Assembly (NCBI GenBank): GCA_004557655.1
Contig: SFGJ01000001.1
Coordinates: forward strand, 62,001 to 126,000
Source: Clostridiales bacterium
GTDB lineage: Bacteria; Bacillota; Clostridia; Oscillospirales; Oscillospiraceae
DNA length: 64,000 nt
Direction of reading: 5' to 3'
In this document: positions 8,081 to 15,279 of the stretch, piece by piece
Layout of the letters: each line of letters begins with the position of its first letter
Position numbering within the stretch: position 1 is the first letter of the stretch
Program-made: the position numbers and the translations under genes
Notes under the pieces: generated by a model
The model's input: only the letters and a program-made list of their open reading frames with translations
Told to the model about the DNA's origin: nothing
Database searches by the model: none

Positions 8081-8908
8081 TCAGTGGCAGGCGCAGTAGC
8101 TGCGGGTGCCGTTATAGTCCTTGGGCATTTCTACGGTGTTTGGGGGAAAGAACTCGTTCATGGGAAAACCTACATTTTTGAACAGACCGCAGGGATCCTC
8201 CGGATCACCGCCGCTGCATTCCACCTGCGGGATGCAGTAATCATAGGCAGGGATGAGAAGCTGGGTATCTCGCTCCAGCCGAACCAGAGAAAACTGCCCT
8301 AAAGTCACATAATATCGTCTTGTGCTGGGTTGATCAAAGACCAAGGGACTGCTGAAGGCCGCGGCAATGGCTACCGGGATCTCCGATACGCTTCCCTCGT
8401 AATTTCCTGACACGCTGCAATCCTCCACTATACGAGTGTCCAGAACGATAGGATCCACTGCTTCCACAACCGCTGTGGGTAGATTGGTCTGAGGCGCAAT
8501 ATTCCCCAAGGTGGCGTTGGAGGAGAAGGTCTTTGCACTTCCTTCGCTGCCGAAGAGAATGCAGCGTTTGTCAAATACGCACAGCCCTTCCACCTCAGTG
8601 GACCGGGGAGTCCCGGTGCCTACCTGCAGCGTTACACGGTAGAAAAATCGCATATCAATGGAGTAGAATCCCCGGTTAAAGGTAACAGGCTCTACATCGG
8701 TATAGACATACAGCAGCTCGGCACAGCCGCCTTTGATGATCTGCGAGGCGCACAGTACCTCCTGTGCCGCATGGGTGGGATAAAACCGCAGGTCTTCGAT
8801 GCAATCTTTGTCCCTGCAGCTATCAAAGATTTTCTTGGTGTGAATACACACGGACTCTCTCACACTGCTCAAATCGCAGACCGGGCCCGGCATTCCGTTT
8901 TCAGGCAT
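8081..8908 (-). CDS. Conserved cysteine-rich protein of unknown function, possibly spore-associated
   Basis: A 275-residue protein with no signal peptide or membrane span and more than a dozen cysteines. Early cysteines lie around SVCIHTKKIFDSCRDKDCIED (residues 20-40) and the C-terminus ends in CACH. I recall similar proteins with the 'IFDSCRDKDC-EDLR' block in many spore-forming Clostridia, but I know no assigned function. The middle is beta-rich. The start has an AGGAGG ribosome site eight bases upstream. Upstream on the same strand lies CATACACT, a full match to a sigma-E -10 box with a poor -35, so mother-cell expression and a spore-coat role are possible but inferred. Confidence 0.6.
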   Translation of the reverse strand: MPENGMPGPVCDLSSVRESVCIHTKKIFDSCRDKDCIEDLRFYPTHAAQEVLCASQIIKGGCAELLYVYTDVEPVTFNRGFYSIDMRFFYRVTLQVGTGTPRSTEVEGLCVFDKRCILFGSEGSAKTFSSNATLGNIAPQTNLPTAVVEAVDPIVLDTRIVEDCSVSGNYEGSVSEIPVAIAAAFSSPLVFDQPSTRRYYVTLGQFSLVRLERDTQLLIPAYDYCIPQVECSGGDPEDPCGLFKNVGFPMNEFFPPNTVEMPKDYNGTRSYCACH

Positions 8909-8953
8909 CCAGATAACCTCCTATTAAGTAATGAAAGAAGCCTCTTTCACTCC

Positions 8954-8961
8954 AGTGTATG
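8954..8961 (-). promoter_or_regulatory. Possible sigma-E -10 element
   Basis: On the minus strand this reads CATACACT, matching the sigma-E -10 consensus CATACAHT at every position. It is about 45 bases ahead of the ATG of the cysteine-rich protein. No convincing -35 is found 14-15 nt upstream, so confidence is low. Confidence 0.35.
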
Positions 8962-9011
8962 CAGCGGGTGCGGCGGTGTGCGCCTGAGAGCGATGGGGCG
9001 ACATTTTTCGC

Positions 9012-9040
9012 TGTACAAAAGTGAGTTTATGACGTATAAT
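9012..9040 (+). promoter_or_regulatory. Probable sigma-A promoter of the DUF4364 gene
   Basis: TGTACA (9012-9017), 17 nt, TATAAT (9035-9040). It lies 24 bases before the chosen ATG, which also argues against any upstream start for the gene. Confidence 0.55.
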
Positions 9041-9064
9041 AGCAGGCAAAGGGGGCGCGAGAGA

Positions 9065-9589
9065 ATGGATGCTTCATTTATTCACGACAAGCTGGAGATC
9101 AAATTTCTCATTTTATATATTGCCGCTCGTGTTTCCGAGCCGATTCCCGTGGAGGGGATGCAGGAGCTGACCATGTGTGACAGTGGCATTGATTACTTTT
9201 CTTTTTCTGAGTGCTTGAATGATCTGGTACATACAGGGCACTTGACTCTCTCCGATGCCGGTTTATACGCCATTACCCCCAAGGGCTTGCGCAACAGCGA
9301 GATTTGTGAGAGCAGTCTGCCCTTGTCTGTGCGGCTTTTAACGGATCGCAATGTGGCAGCCTACAATCAGATGCTTCTGCGCAGAGATCAGGTGCGGGCT
9401 AATGTTACCGCCAGAGATAACGGCACATACACTGTGGATCTGCGATTCAGTGATGATGTGGATCAGCTTATGCATTTGGAACTGATGGCTGCTACAGAGG
9501 AACTGGCCAAAGGTCTGGCAGACCGCTTTCAAAAAAACGCTGAACAGGTTTATACCAAGATTGTGGATGCCTTATTTGCACAAGAATAA
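9065..9589 (+). CDS. DUF4364 family protein (winged-helix-like)
   Basis: A 174-residue cytoplasmic protein of the DUF4364 family common in Clostridia. The N-terminal part (about residues 5-85) has the helix pattern of a winged helix (KLEIKFLILYIAARV, then a second unit ending LYAITPKGLRN, like a PadR/MarR-type wing). The remainder (about 95-174) is a small alpha/beta domain. A regulatory role is plausible from the fold, but the target is unknown. The open frame extends far upstream, but the ATG at 9065 has a ribosome site (AAAGGGGG) and a TATAAT box just before it. A strong terminator follows. Confidence 0.75.
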   Translation: MDASFIHDKLEIKFLILYIAARVSEPIPVEGMQELTMCDSGIDYFSFSECLNDLVHTGHLTLSDAGLYAITPKGLRNSEICESSLPLSVRLLTDRNVAAYNQMLLRRDQVRANVTARDNGTYTVDLRFSDDVDQLMHLELMAATEELAKGLADRFQKNAEQVYTKIVDALFAQE

Positions 9590-9601
9590 AAAAGGTATTT
9601 C

Positions 9602-9634
9602 ATCCCCACACCGAACGGTGTGGGGATTTTTTTT
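9602..9634 (+). terminator. Rho-independent terminator after the DUF4364 gene
   Basis: Perfect 11-bp arms ATCCCCACACC / GGTGTGGGGAT around GAAC, followed by T8. Confidence 0.93.
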
Positions 9635-9663
9635 GCATAAATCCGAGCAGCCCCTCATACAGT
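9635..9663 (+). promoter_or_regulatory. Sigma-E type promoter of the spoIIIA operon
   Basis: GCATAAA (9635-9641), a 14-nt spacer, then CATACAGT (9656-9663). This fits the sigma-E consensus (KMATATT-N14-CATACAHT) at most positions. The spoIIIA operon is sigma-E dependent in Bacillus subtilis, and the element lies immediately ahead of it and right after the preceding terminator. Confidence 0.7.
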
Positions 9664-9694
9664 TAGGTAGCTACGAAAAGGAGGCGTGATCGCT

Positions 9695-10609
9695 TTGGTG
9701 GAACGCTATGCAATCAATCAATATGAACAGGCGGCGCAGTTGCTCCCTGCACGGTGGCAGCGCATAGCCATGCAGCTTCCGGATTGGCAGAAAGAGCAGG
9801 CGGAGGAGCTGCGTCTGCGCACAGGACATCCTATGACCGTACTTCTGCCTCAGGGGGAACAGACTATTGGTGAGGATGCCGTTGTAACACAGGGGGATCT
9901 GGAGCTTCTGTGTGACACTGTGACGGGCTATTCCCGCTACGCTGCGGTGGAGACAATGGCCCGGGGGTATATAACAGCAAAAGGCGGCTTTCGCATCGGT
10001 CTGTGTGGTACAGTCGTGCTGCAGGACGGAAGAAGTACGAACTTACGCAGCCTGTCCTCGGCCTGCATCCGGATCGCTCGGGAGATCCCCGGTCTTGCGG
10101 ACGATCTGGTTTCTCAGTTATATCATAACGGTACATTTTGCAGCACACTTATCATCGCACCGCCGGGCTTGGGAAAAACAACACTCCTTCGTGATCTTGT
10201 GCGCAACTTATCCGACGGGACGGATGCATGTCCGGCTCACCGTATATCCTTGGTGGACGAGCGCGGGGAGGTGGCCGTTATGGTACATGGTATAGCGCAA
10301 ATGGAAATAGGATGCCATACAGATGTAATGGACGGCTGCCCAAAGGCGGTGGCAATTCCCATGCTGCTTCGCTCGGCTAATCCGCAAATTATCGCGGTGG
10401 ATGAAATCACCCAGAGTGAGGACATACAGGCCATTGAGGAGGCATCCCACTGCGGCGTGCGTTTTCTGGCCACTATTCACGCCGACTCGGTTGCGGACCT
10501 GCAAAGTCGGCCTCTGCTGCGAAGGCTGCAAAAAACACACATTTTTGAAAAAGCTATCTGTATCCGTATGATGGACAGGCACCGCCGCTATCGCATTGAG
10601 GAGCTATGA
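9695..10609 (+). CDS. spoIIIAA: Stage III sporulation protein AA (SpoIIIA channel ATPase)
   Basis: A secretion-type ATPase proposed to power the SpoIIIA-SpoIIQ channel between mother cell and forespore. It has about 304 residues, usual for the family. Walker A is APPGLGKTT (about residues 155-163). VDERGEVAV and the later IAVDEITQSEDI supply the Walker B-like and catalytic acidic region. The ribosome site AAAAGGAGG ends at 9684. That is too close to the in-frame GTG at 9686, so the TTG at 9695 is preferred, though either is possible. This is the first gene of eight consecutive spoIIIA genes behind a sigma-E type promoter. It overlaps spoIIIAB by four bases. Confidence 0.93.
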   Translation: MVERYAINQYEQAAQLLPARWQRIAMQLPDWQKEQAEELRLRTGHPMTVLLPQGEQTIGEDAVVTQGDLELLCDTVTGYSRYAAVETMARGYITAKGGFRIGLCGTVVLQDGRSTNLRSLSSACIRIAREIPGLADDLVSQLYHNGTFCSTLIIAPPGLGKTTLLRDLVRNLSDGTDACPAHRISLVDERGEVAVMVHGIAQMEIGCHTDVMDGCPKAVAIPMLLRSANPQIIAVDEITQSEDIQAIEEASHCGVRFLATIHADSVADLQSRPLLRRLQKTHIFEKAICIRMMDRHRRYRIEEL

Positions 10610-11091
10610 GCTTAAAATTCGTAGGAGTACTGATGATTCTCGCCGCCGGTGCTCTGCTATTTCTGCAAATCCGGCGGCAAAATCGGGCGGAAGTGCTTTT
10701 TATGCGGGACATGGCAGCAGCTCTGGAGCAGATGGAAACAGCCATACGCTTCCGCCGCCTGCCCATGCCGGATATGCTGAAAGAACAGGAAAAAAGGCAG
10801 TATTGCGGACAAGCATTTGCCTATGTAATTCAGTATATGAAAAGCGGAAAAACTTTACAGGATTCATGGGAACTGTCAATGAAATCAATTCTCTGTGAGA
10901 GGGCGAGAGATGTGCTTTCAGCCCTTGAATTGTCCGGGGATACACAGAGGCTGGGAGAAAATCTCCGATCCGCATCCCATGCTCTGCGGGATATATTACG
11001 GCGGACAGAGGCCGGAAGACAGGAACAGCAAAAAATGACGCTGGCTCTTACGGCTTCGGGCTGCGGTCTATTGGTGATTCTTTTACTGTAA
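10606..11091 (+). CDS. spoIIIAB: Stage III sporulation protein AB
   Basis: A 161-residue inner-membrane protein related to GspF-type secretion platform subunits. It is anchored by an N-terminal span (about residues 4-22) and a C-terminal span (about 143-161), with a helical cytoplasmic region between them carrying an L-LSGDTQRLGENL block. The ATG overlaps the spoIIIAA stop (ATGA), so the two are translationally coupled. SpoIIIAB is thought to connect the SpoIIIAA ATPase to the membrane channel. Confidence 0.9.
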   Translation: MSLKFVGVLMILAAGALLFLQIRRQNRAEVLFMRDMAAALEQMETAIRFRRLPMPDMLKEQEKRQYCGQAFAYVIQYMKSGKTLQDSWELSMKSILCERARDVLSALELSGDTQRLGENLRSASHALRDILRRTEAGRQEQQKMTLALTASGCGLLVILLL

Positions 11092-11100
11092 GGAGTACAC

Positions 11101-11295
11101 ATGGATGTTGATTTGATTTTCAAGATCGCCGCTGTGGGGATCTTGGTAGCGGTGCTGAATCTGGTTCTGGCCCGCAGCGGTAGGGAGGAACAGGCTATGA
11201 TGACCACATTGGCGGGACTTGTGGTGGTGTTAATGATGCTGGTACGTCAGATCAGTGACCTGTTCGATTTGGTAAAGTCCCTGTTTTCCCTATAA
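11101..11295 (+). CDS. spoIIIAC: Stage III sporulation protein AC
   Basis: A 64-residue membrane protein with two hydrophobic helices (about residues 7-24 and 33-51) joined by a short polar loop containing GREEQA. This is the standard SpoIIIAC size and layout. It lies nine bases after spoIIIAB and is followed within two bases by spoIIIAD, with which it shares the hydrophobic two-helix architecture. It is a component of the mother-cell side of the SpoIIIA channel. Confidence 0.9.
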   Translation: MDVDLIFKIAAVGILVAVLNLVLARSGREEQAMMTTLAGLVVVLMMLVRQISDLFDLVKSLFSL

Positions 11296-11297
11296 CT

Positions 11298-11684
11298 ATG
11301 GCTGAACTGGGAAGAATTGCGGCTATTTGCCTTATCGGTATCGTTCTTACACTGCTTTTGGAGAAAAACCATCCGGAACTGGCTATTTTGTTGGCTATTG
11401 CAGTGTGCGCAGGGATGTTGTTTTTTTACCTGGGGCGCATGAAAATCATCCTGTCGGTTCTGGAGCAGATGGCTCAGGCAGGGGGCATATCCTCCGATCT
11501 GCTGGAGCCGCTGCTGAAAACAGTGGGCATTGCCCTTATAAGTCATACCGGAGCAGAGTTATGCCGGGACGCAAAGCAAGGGGCTGTGGCCACGGTGGTA
11601 GAGACCGCTGGAGCGTTCAGTGCCATCATTGTGTCCATCCCGCTGTTAAAGGCGGTGTGGGAGCTGCTGCGGGGGATGCTGTAA
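11298..11684 (+). CDS. spoIIIAD: Stage III sporulation protein AD
   Basis: A 128-residue integral membrane protein with four hydrophobic segments. The central part carries the SHTGAELCRDAKQGAVATVVETAGAF-type block (about residues 81-105) typical of SpoIIIAD. It starts two bases after spoIIIAC, and its TAA overlaps the ATG of spoIIIAE (TAATG), implying coupled translation. It is a structural part of the mother-cell/forespore channel complex. Confidence 0.9.
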   Translation: MAELGRIAAICLIGIVLTLLLEKNHPELAILLAIAVCAGMLFFYLGRMKIILSVLEQMAQAGGISSDLLEPLLKTVGIALISHTGAELCRDAKQGAVATVVETAGAFSAIIVSIPLLKAVWELLRGML

Positions 11685-12763
11685 TGCGAAAGCTATGGAT
11701 TCTATTTGTATTGCTTTTAAGCATCGTGCCGGTATATGCAGCCGATATTCCTGAAGAGTTTACGGATGCCATACCAGACAGCGCACGAGAATTATTTGAA
11801 AATACCGACAAAGCAAATGACTTTACATCGTTGAATTCAGGACTATCTGCCCTGTGGGATCGCACCTGTAAACTCCTGGTGACCACAGTGCAGGAAAGCC
11901 TGGGCGGTGTGATACTGATTCTGTCAGCCATTCTTCTGTGCTCTGTGGCGGAAGATTGCTTCGGTGCTGCGGGCGGGGGGAAAATTTTGGATCCGGTTCC
12001 ATTGGTCGGCACACTTGTTATTCTTTTGGCTGTGGGAAGCAATATGAAAAATCTCATGGGCTTGGGAGAAGAAACCATCGAGGAGCTGAATATTTTTTCC
12101 AAGGCTCTGCTGCCTACCTTGTCTGCTGCCACAGCCGCCAGCGGGGGAGCGGTAGCTGCCAGCGTGCGGCAGGTGGCAACGGTTTTCTTTTCTGATCTGC
12201 TTATGAGTCTGATCCGCAGCTTGCTTTTACCTATGGTATGGGTTTATGTCGCTCTGTCTGCGTCGAATGCCATTATGCCTGCGGGAAGGCTGGGAGGCAT
12301 TGCCCAAGGCTTGCAGAAGGCTATTACATGGCTGCTTTCCGGAAGCCTGCTCCTGTTTACGGGATATCTGTCTATTTCCGGAGCGTTTGCTTCTTCCGCT
12401 GACAGTATGACTTTGCGGATGACACGCTCTGCAATAGGAGGTGTGATCCCTGTGGTGGGCGGAATTATTTCCGACGCGGCGGATACAGTTTTAGCCGGCG
12501 CAGGTGTATTGAAACAATCTGTAGGCGTGCTCGGGACGCTGACAATTCTGGCCACCTGCATATTGCCCTTTTTGAAGCTGGGAGTGCAGTACCTTCTTTT
12601 GAAGCTGACGGTTTTTTTTGCTGCTACGGTAGCTCCGGAGCCGCTTGTGAAGCTGGTGGACGCATTAAGCACCGCCTTTGGCCTGGTGCTTGGAATGACC
12701 GGAGCGGCTGCGCTGCTTCTTCTGATTTCCGTTGCGTCGTCTGTAATGGTGGTGAATGTATAA
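11684..12763 (+). CDS. spoIIIAE: Stage III sporulation protein AE
   Basis: A 359-residue polytopic membrane protein of the SpoIIIA channel. It has a cleavable-type signal peptide (residues 1-19, ending VYA-A), a short polar region, then about seven hydrophobic segments. Conserved-looking stretches include LLPTLSAATAASGG (near 145) and GGVIPVVGGIISDAADTVLAGAGVLK (near 250-275). The open frame runs upstream in the same phase, but the ATG at 11684 overlaps the spoIIIAD stop and begins the signal peptide. It overlaps spoIIIAF by one base. Confidence 0.92.
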   Translation: MRKLWILFVLLLSIVPVYAADIPEEFTDAIPDSARELFENTDKANDFTSLNSGLSALWDRTCKLLVTTVQESLGGVILILSAILLCSVAEDCFGAAGGGKILDPVPLVGTLVILLAVGSNMKNLMGLGEETIEELNIFSKALLPTLSAATAASGGAVAASVRQVATVFFSDLLMSLIRSLLLPMVWVYVALSASNAIMPAGRLGGIAQGLQKAITWLLSGSLLLFTGYLSISGAFASSADSMTLRMTRSAIGGVIPVVGGIISDAADTVLAGAGVLKQSVGVLGTLTILATCILPFLKLGVQYLLLKLTVFFAATVAPEPLVKLVDALSTAFGLVLGMTGAAALLLLISVASSVMVVNV

Positions 12764-13239
12764 TGGATGCATTTCGGATATGGCTGATAGGTCTTATGGC
12801 GGTTTCGATACTCCTGACGGTGCTCTCAACACTTTTGCCGGAGGGAACCGTGAAGAAGATAGCGGGAGTCACCGGAGGATTGGTGCTACTGCTGACGCTT
12901 TTGCGTGGTATCAAACGGCTGGATCTGGCGGACATCCGATTGTCCTATGAAAACTGTTCCCTTCAAATCAGCAGCCAAATGAAGATATACGAGGCGGAAA
13001 GCCGACAGAATATGGAATCACTCATACAGGAGCGATGCAGCGCATATATTTCGGAACAGGCAGAGGCGTTAGGACTTGTATGTAATCCTTTGGTTGAAAC
13101 AATGTGGACAGAGGAAAACATCCCTTTGCCGGTAGCGGTTGCTATGGACATTCCATTTCATGAAGAACTGTCAAGAATTCTGGCAGAAAACTTAGGAATC
13201 GATGCAAAAAACCAGAAATGGCTTACTTCGGAAGGATAA
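12763..13239 (+). CDS. spoIIIAF: Stage III sporulation protein AF
   Basis: A 158-residue protein with two N-terminal membrane helices (about residues 6-25 and 31-48) and a C-terminal soluble domain of about 100 residues, the standard SpoIIIAF arrangement. The domain resembles the ring-forming folds of type III secretion parts according to published work on the family. The ATG overlaps the stop of spoIIIAE (TAATG). The gene is followed after four bases by spoIIIAG. Confidence 0.88.
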   Translation: MDAFRIWLIGLMAVSILLTVLSTLLPEGTVKKIAGVTGGLVLLLTLLRGIKRLDLADIRLSYENCSLQISSQMKIYEAESRQNMESLIQERCSAYISEQAEALGLVCNPLVETMWTEENIPLPVAVAMDIPFHEELSRILAENLGIDAKNQKWLTSEG

Positions 13240-13243
13240 CAAG

Positions 13244-13738
13244 ATGGGAAAGGTTAGATGGAGCGAGTTATGGAAAAAGTACAAATTTGTTCTGCTGGTG
13301 GTGCTGGTTGGTATCATTCTGATGCTTCTTCCGGTCTCCTCCCAGACGAAAGAAACGGAGGAAAACAAGTCACAGATCCCGCAGGAGTCCTTCGACCTGG
13401 CGGCGATGGAGCAGCGCATGGAGGAGGTTCTGGGCAAGATAGATGGAGTTGGGAAGCTCCGTTTGATGCTGACGCTGCAAAGCGGAACCCGGCTGACACT
13501 GGCGGAGGACACGCAAAGAGATCAAGATCGAACACAGCGGGAGATTGTGACACTAAATCGGGGCAGCGGGAATCAGGAGATCGTGATCACAAATCGTTTC
13601 TATCCGGTCTATCAAGGGGCGGTAGTGGTATGTCAGGGCGCAGACAGCAGCGCCGTTCGACTGGCCATTACAGAAACGGTGCAGGCACTGACCGGTCTGC
13701 CCTCGGATCGGATCAGAGTGGCAAAGTGGACATCGTAA
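13244..13738 (+). CDS. spoIIIAG: Stage III sporulation protein AG
   Basis: A 164-residue single-pass membrane protein. The span lies at about residues 15-33, followed by an extracytoplasmic ring-building motif domain. The block EVLGKIDGVGKLRLMLTLQSG (about 66-86) and the C-terminal AVRLAITETVQALTGLPSDRIRV are characteristic; SpoIIIAG forms a large ring in the intermembrane space. The open frame begins at 13202, but the ATG at 13244 with GGAAGGA upstream gives the expected N-terminus. Confidence 0.92.
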   Translation: MGKVRWSELWKKYKFVLLVVLVGIILMLLPVSSQTKETEENKSQIPQESFDLAAMEQRMEEVLGKIDGVGKLRLMLTLQSGTRLTLAEDTQRDQDRTQREIVTLNRGSGNQEIVITNRFYPVYQGAVVVCQGADSSAVRLAITETVQALTGLPSDRIRVAKWTS

Positions 13739-13752
13739 CAGGAGGACAGGGT

Positions 13753-14292
13753 ATGAAAAAAATATGGAAAAAAAGGGCTGTGGTGGCAACAGTTTTGTTG
13801 TTTGTTTGTGCGGCCGTTTATATGAACTGGCGCTATGCCGGTTCTCTGGAAGACACCTCTAAGGTGTTGGGTGAATCCACCCTTGTATCCGGAGAAAAAA
13901 CAGGCGAGAACAGCGCCGGCGCAGAACAGCTCGCAAGCGAAAACGACTACTTTGCCACTGCCCGGCTCAGCCGTAAGCAGGCCAGAGATAACGCAATCAG
14001 TATGCTCCAAGATGCTGCAAAGGACGAAAACGCCGACAAATCCGTGCTGAATGAAGCCTCTGAAACCTTGCAGGTGCTTGCAGGATATACGGTATCCGAA
14101 TCTCAGATTGAAAACCTTGTCACCGCTAAGGGGTATGCCGATTGCGTTGCCTTTATGGGCGCTGAGAGCATCAGCGTTGTTGTGGATGATAAAGATGGAC
14201 TGGATGCCACAGATGTGGCCCGCATCATGGATATTGTGGTCCAGGAGACCGGATACTCGCCTAACCAAATCAAAGTCCTGGAATCCAATTGA
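13753..14292 (+). CDS. spoIIIAH: Stage III sporulation protein AH
   Basis: A 179-residue bitopic protein with a membrane span at about residues 9-25, a Ser/Gly-rich linker, then the extracytoplasmic YscJ/FliF-like domain (about 75-179). This ends in DATDVARIMDIVVQETGYSPNQIKV, close to the family pattern. SpoIIIAH binds forespore SpoIIQ across the two membranes. The AGGAGG ribosome site precedes the ATG. This is the last gene of the operon, and a new sigma-A promoter follows within 20 bases. No clear terminator was found between them. Confidence 0.93.
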   Translation: MKKIWKKRAVVATVLLFVCAAVYMNWRYAGSLEDTSKVLGESTLVSGEKTGENSAGAEQLASENDYFATARLSRKQARDNAISMLQDAAKDENADKSVLNEASETLQVLAGYTVSESQIENLVTAKGYADCVAFMGAESISVVVDDKDGLDATDVARIMDIVVQETGYSPNQIKVLESN

Positions 14293-14310
14293 GGTCATAA
14301 TAAAAAAGTA

Positions 14311-14339
14311 TTGTATTTTTTGCTGTGGGATGGTATACT
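14311..14339 (+). promoter_or_regulatory. Sigma-A promoter of the asp23-nusB-xse operon
   Basis: TTGTAT (14311-14316), 17 nt, TATACT (14334-14339), 45 bases before the Asp23/Gls24 gene. Confidence 0.75.
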
Positions 14340-14384
14340 TCTATGCAATAGAAATATCAATTTGTTGCAAGGAGTGCTAATTCA

Positions 14385-14744
14385 ATGGCTGAGAATAAAG
14401 AATATATCACCCAGCAGGAAGATGCCGGCGCCATACAGATCTCTGAGGATGTTGTGGCGTCCATCGCGACAGCGGCTGCTTTGGAGACCGAGGGTGTCAG
14501 CGCCATGGTTACCGCCGCTGGGGGAGATCTAAAACCCGCCCGCAAGATGGCGGCAAAGGGTGTGGTCATCGAACCGGAGGAGGATGGTCTGTCCATTACG
14601 TTGTATGTCATGATTCGTTACGGATTTGCTATGGCCGAGGTAGCCGGTAAGGTGCAGAAGGCAGTTTTGGCCTCCCTAAACGATATGACCGGATTTAATG
14701 TCCACGCCGTCAATGTGATGATCGGCGGAATTTGCTTCGATTAA
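14385..14744 (+). CDS. Asp23/Gls24 family envelope stress response protein
   Basis: A 119-residue cytoplasmic protein of the Asp23/Gls24 family (the YqhY type found next to nusB). The family pattern is visible as GAIQISEDVVASIATAAALETEGVSAM (residues 15-41) and the C-terminal VQKAVLASLNDMTGFNVHAVNVMIGGI. In B. subtilis YqhY is linked to control of fatty-acid synthesis. Here the gene opens the long operon containing nusB, xseA, xseB and ispA, behind a good sigma-A promoter. Confidence 0.9.
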   Translation: MAENKEYITQQEDAGAIQISEDVVASIATAAALETEGVSAMVTAAGGDLKPARKMAAKGVVIEPEEDGLSITLYVMIRYGFAMAEVAGKVQKAVLASLNDMTGFNVHAVNVMIGGICFD

Positions 14745-14774
14745 TCCCACAAAAGAGAGAAGAGGAAAATCGGT

Positions 14775-15224
14775 ATGACACGAAACACAGCCAGAGAGAT
14801 CGCCGTTCATCTCGCTTATGAACTGAGCTTTTCTGACCTTTCAGTGGCGGAATTTCTGGATGAGCATCTTTCATCGGAAACTTTTTCTACCCTTGCTCCG
14901 GAGTATTCCCTGTATGAAGAACTGCCCAATGAAAAGCAGATGATCTACATTCGCCGTCTTGTGGGAGGTGTCAGCGAACACGCGGCGGAGCTGGACGCCT
15001 ACATTGAGAAATACGCCAAGGGGTGGCGGTTTGAGCGCATCAGCCTGGTTGCCTCGGCAATCATGCGTGTGGCCATGTTTGAGATTCTCTATATGCCGGA
15101 TATTCCCCACGGCGTAGCCATCAACGAGGCTGTGACTATTGCTAAAAAGTACGACGCTCCTGAGGTGGCGAAGTTCGTCAACGGTATTTTGGGCAGCTTC
15201 CTTCGGGAAGAGGTCAAGGAATAA
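14775..15224 (+). CDS. nusB: Transcription antitermination factor NusB
   Basis: A 149-residue all-helical RNA-binding protein. It starts with TRNTAREIAVHLAYEL (the usual R-AR--A---LY/YEL opening) and ends with GVAINEAVTIAKKYDAPEVAKFVNGILGSFLRE, the highly conserved NusB C-terminus. NusB with NusE/S10 binds boxA in rRNA leaders to prevent premature termination. The family is usually about 130-150 residues, so the length fits. It lies 30 bases after the Asp23 gene. Confidence 0.95.
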   Translation: MTRNTAREIAVHLAYELSFSDLSVAEFLDEHLSSETFSTLAPEYSLYEELPNEKQMIYIRRLVGGVSEHAAELDAYIEKYAKGWRFERISLVASAIMRVAMFEILYMPDIPHGVAINEAVTIAKKYDAPEVAKFVNGILGSFLREEVKE

Positions 15225-15279
15225 GAACGCACAGGCAGGGCTGCAAATGCTCTGCCTGTTTTTGAGCGGAGGTGAGGAT

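Noticed and set aside
8932..8949. Palindrome TGAAAGA-AGCC-TCTTTCA between divergent genes, as an operator
   Set aside because: Short arms and no second copy or known regulator pattern, so chance occurrence cannot be excluded.
11327..11683. N-terminal extension of SpoIIIAE in the open frame
   Set aside because: It overlaps spoIIIAD entirely. The ATG at 11684 begins a normal signal peptide and overlaps the spoIIIAD stop, as expected for coupled genes.
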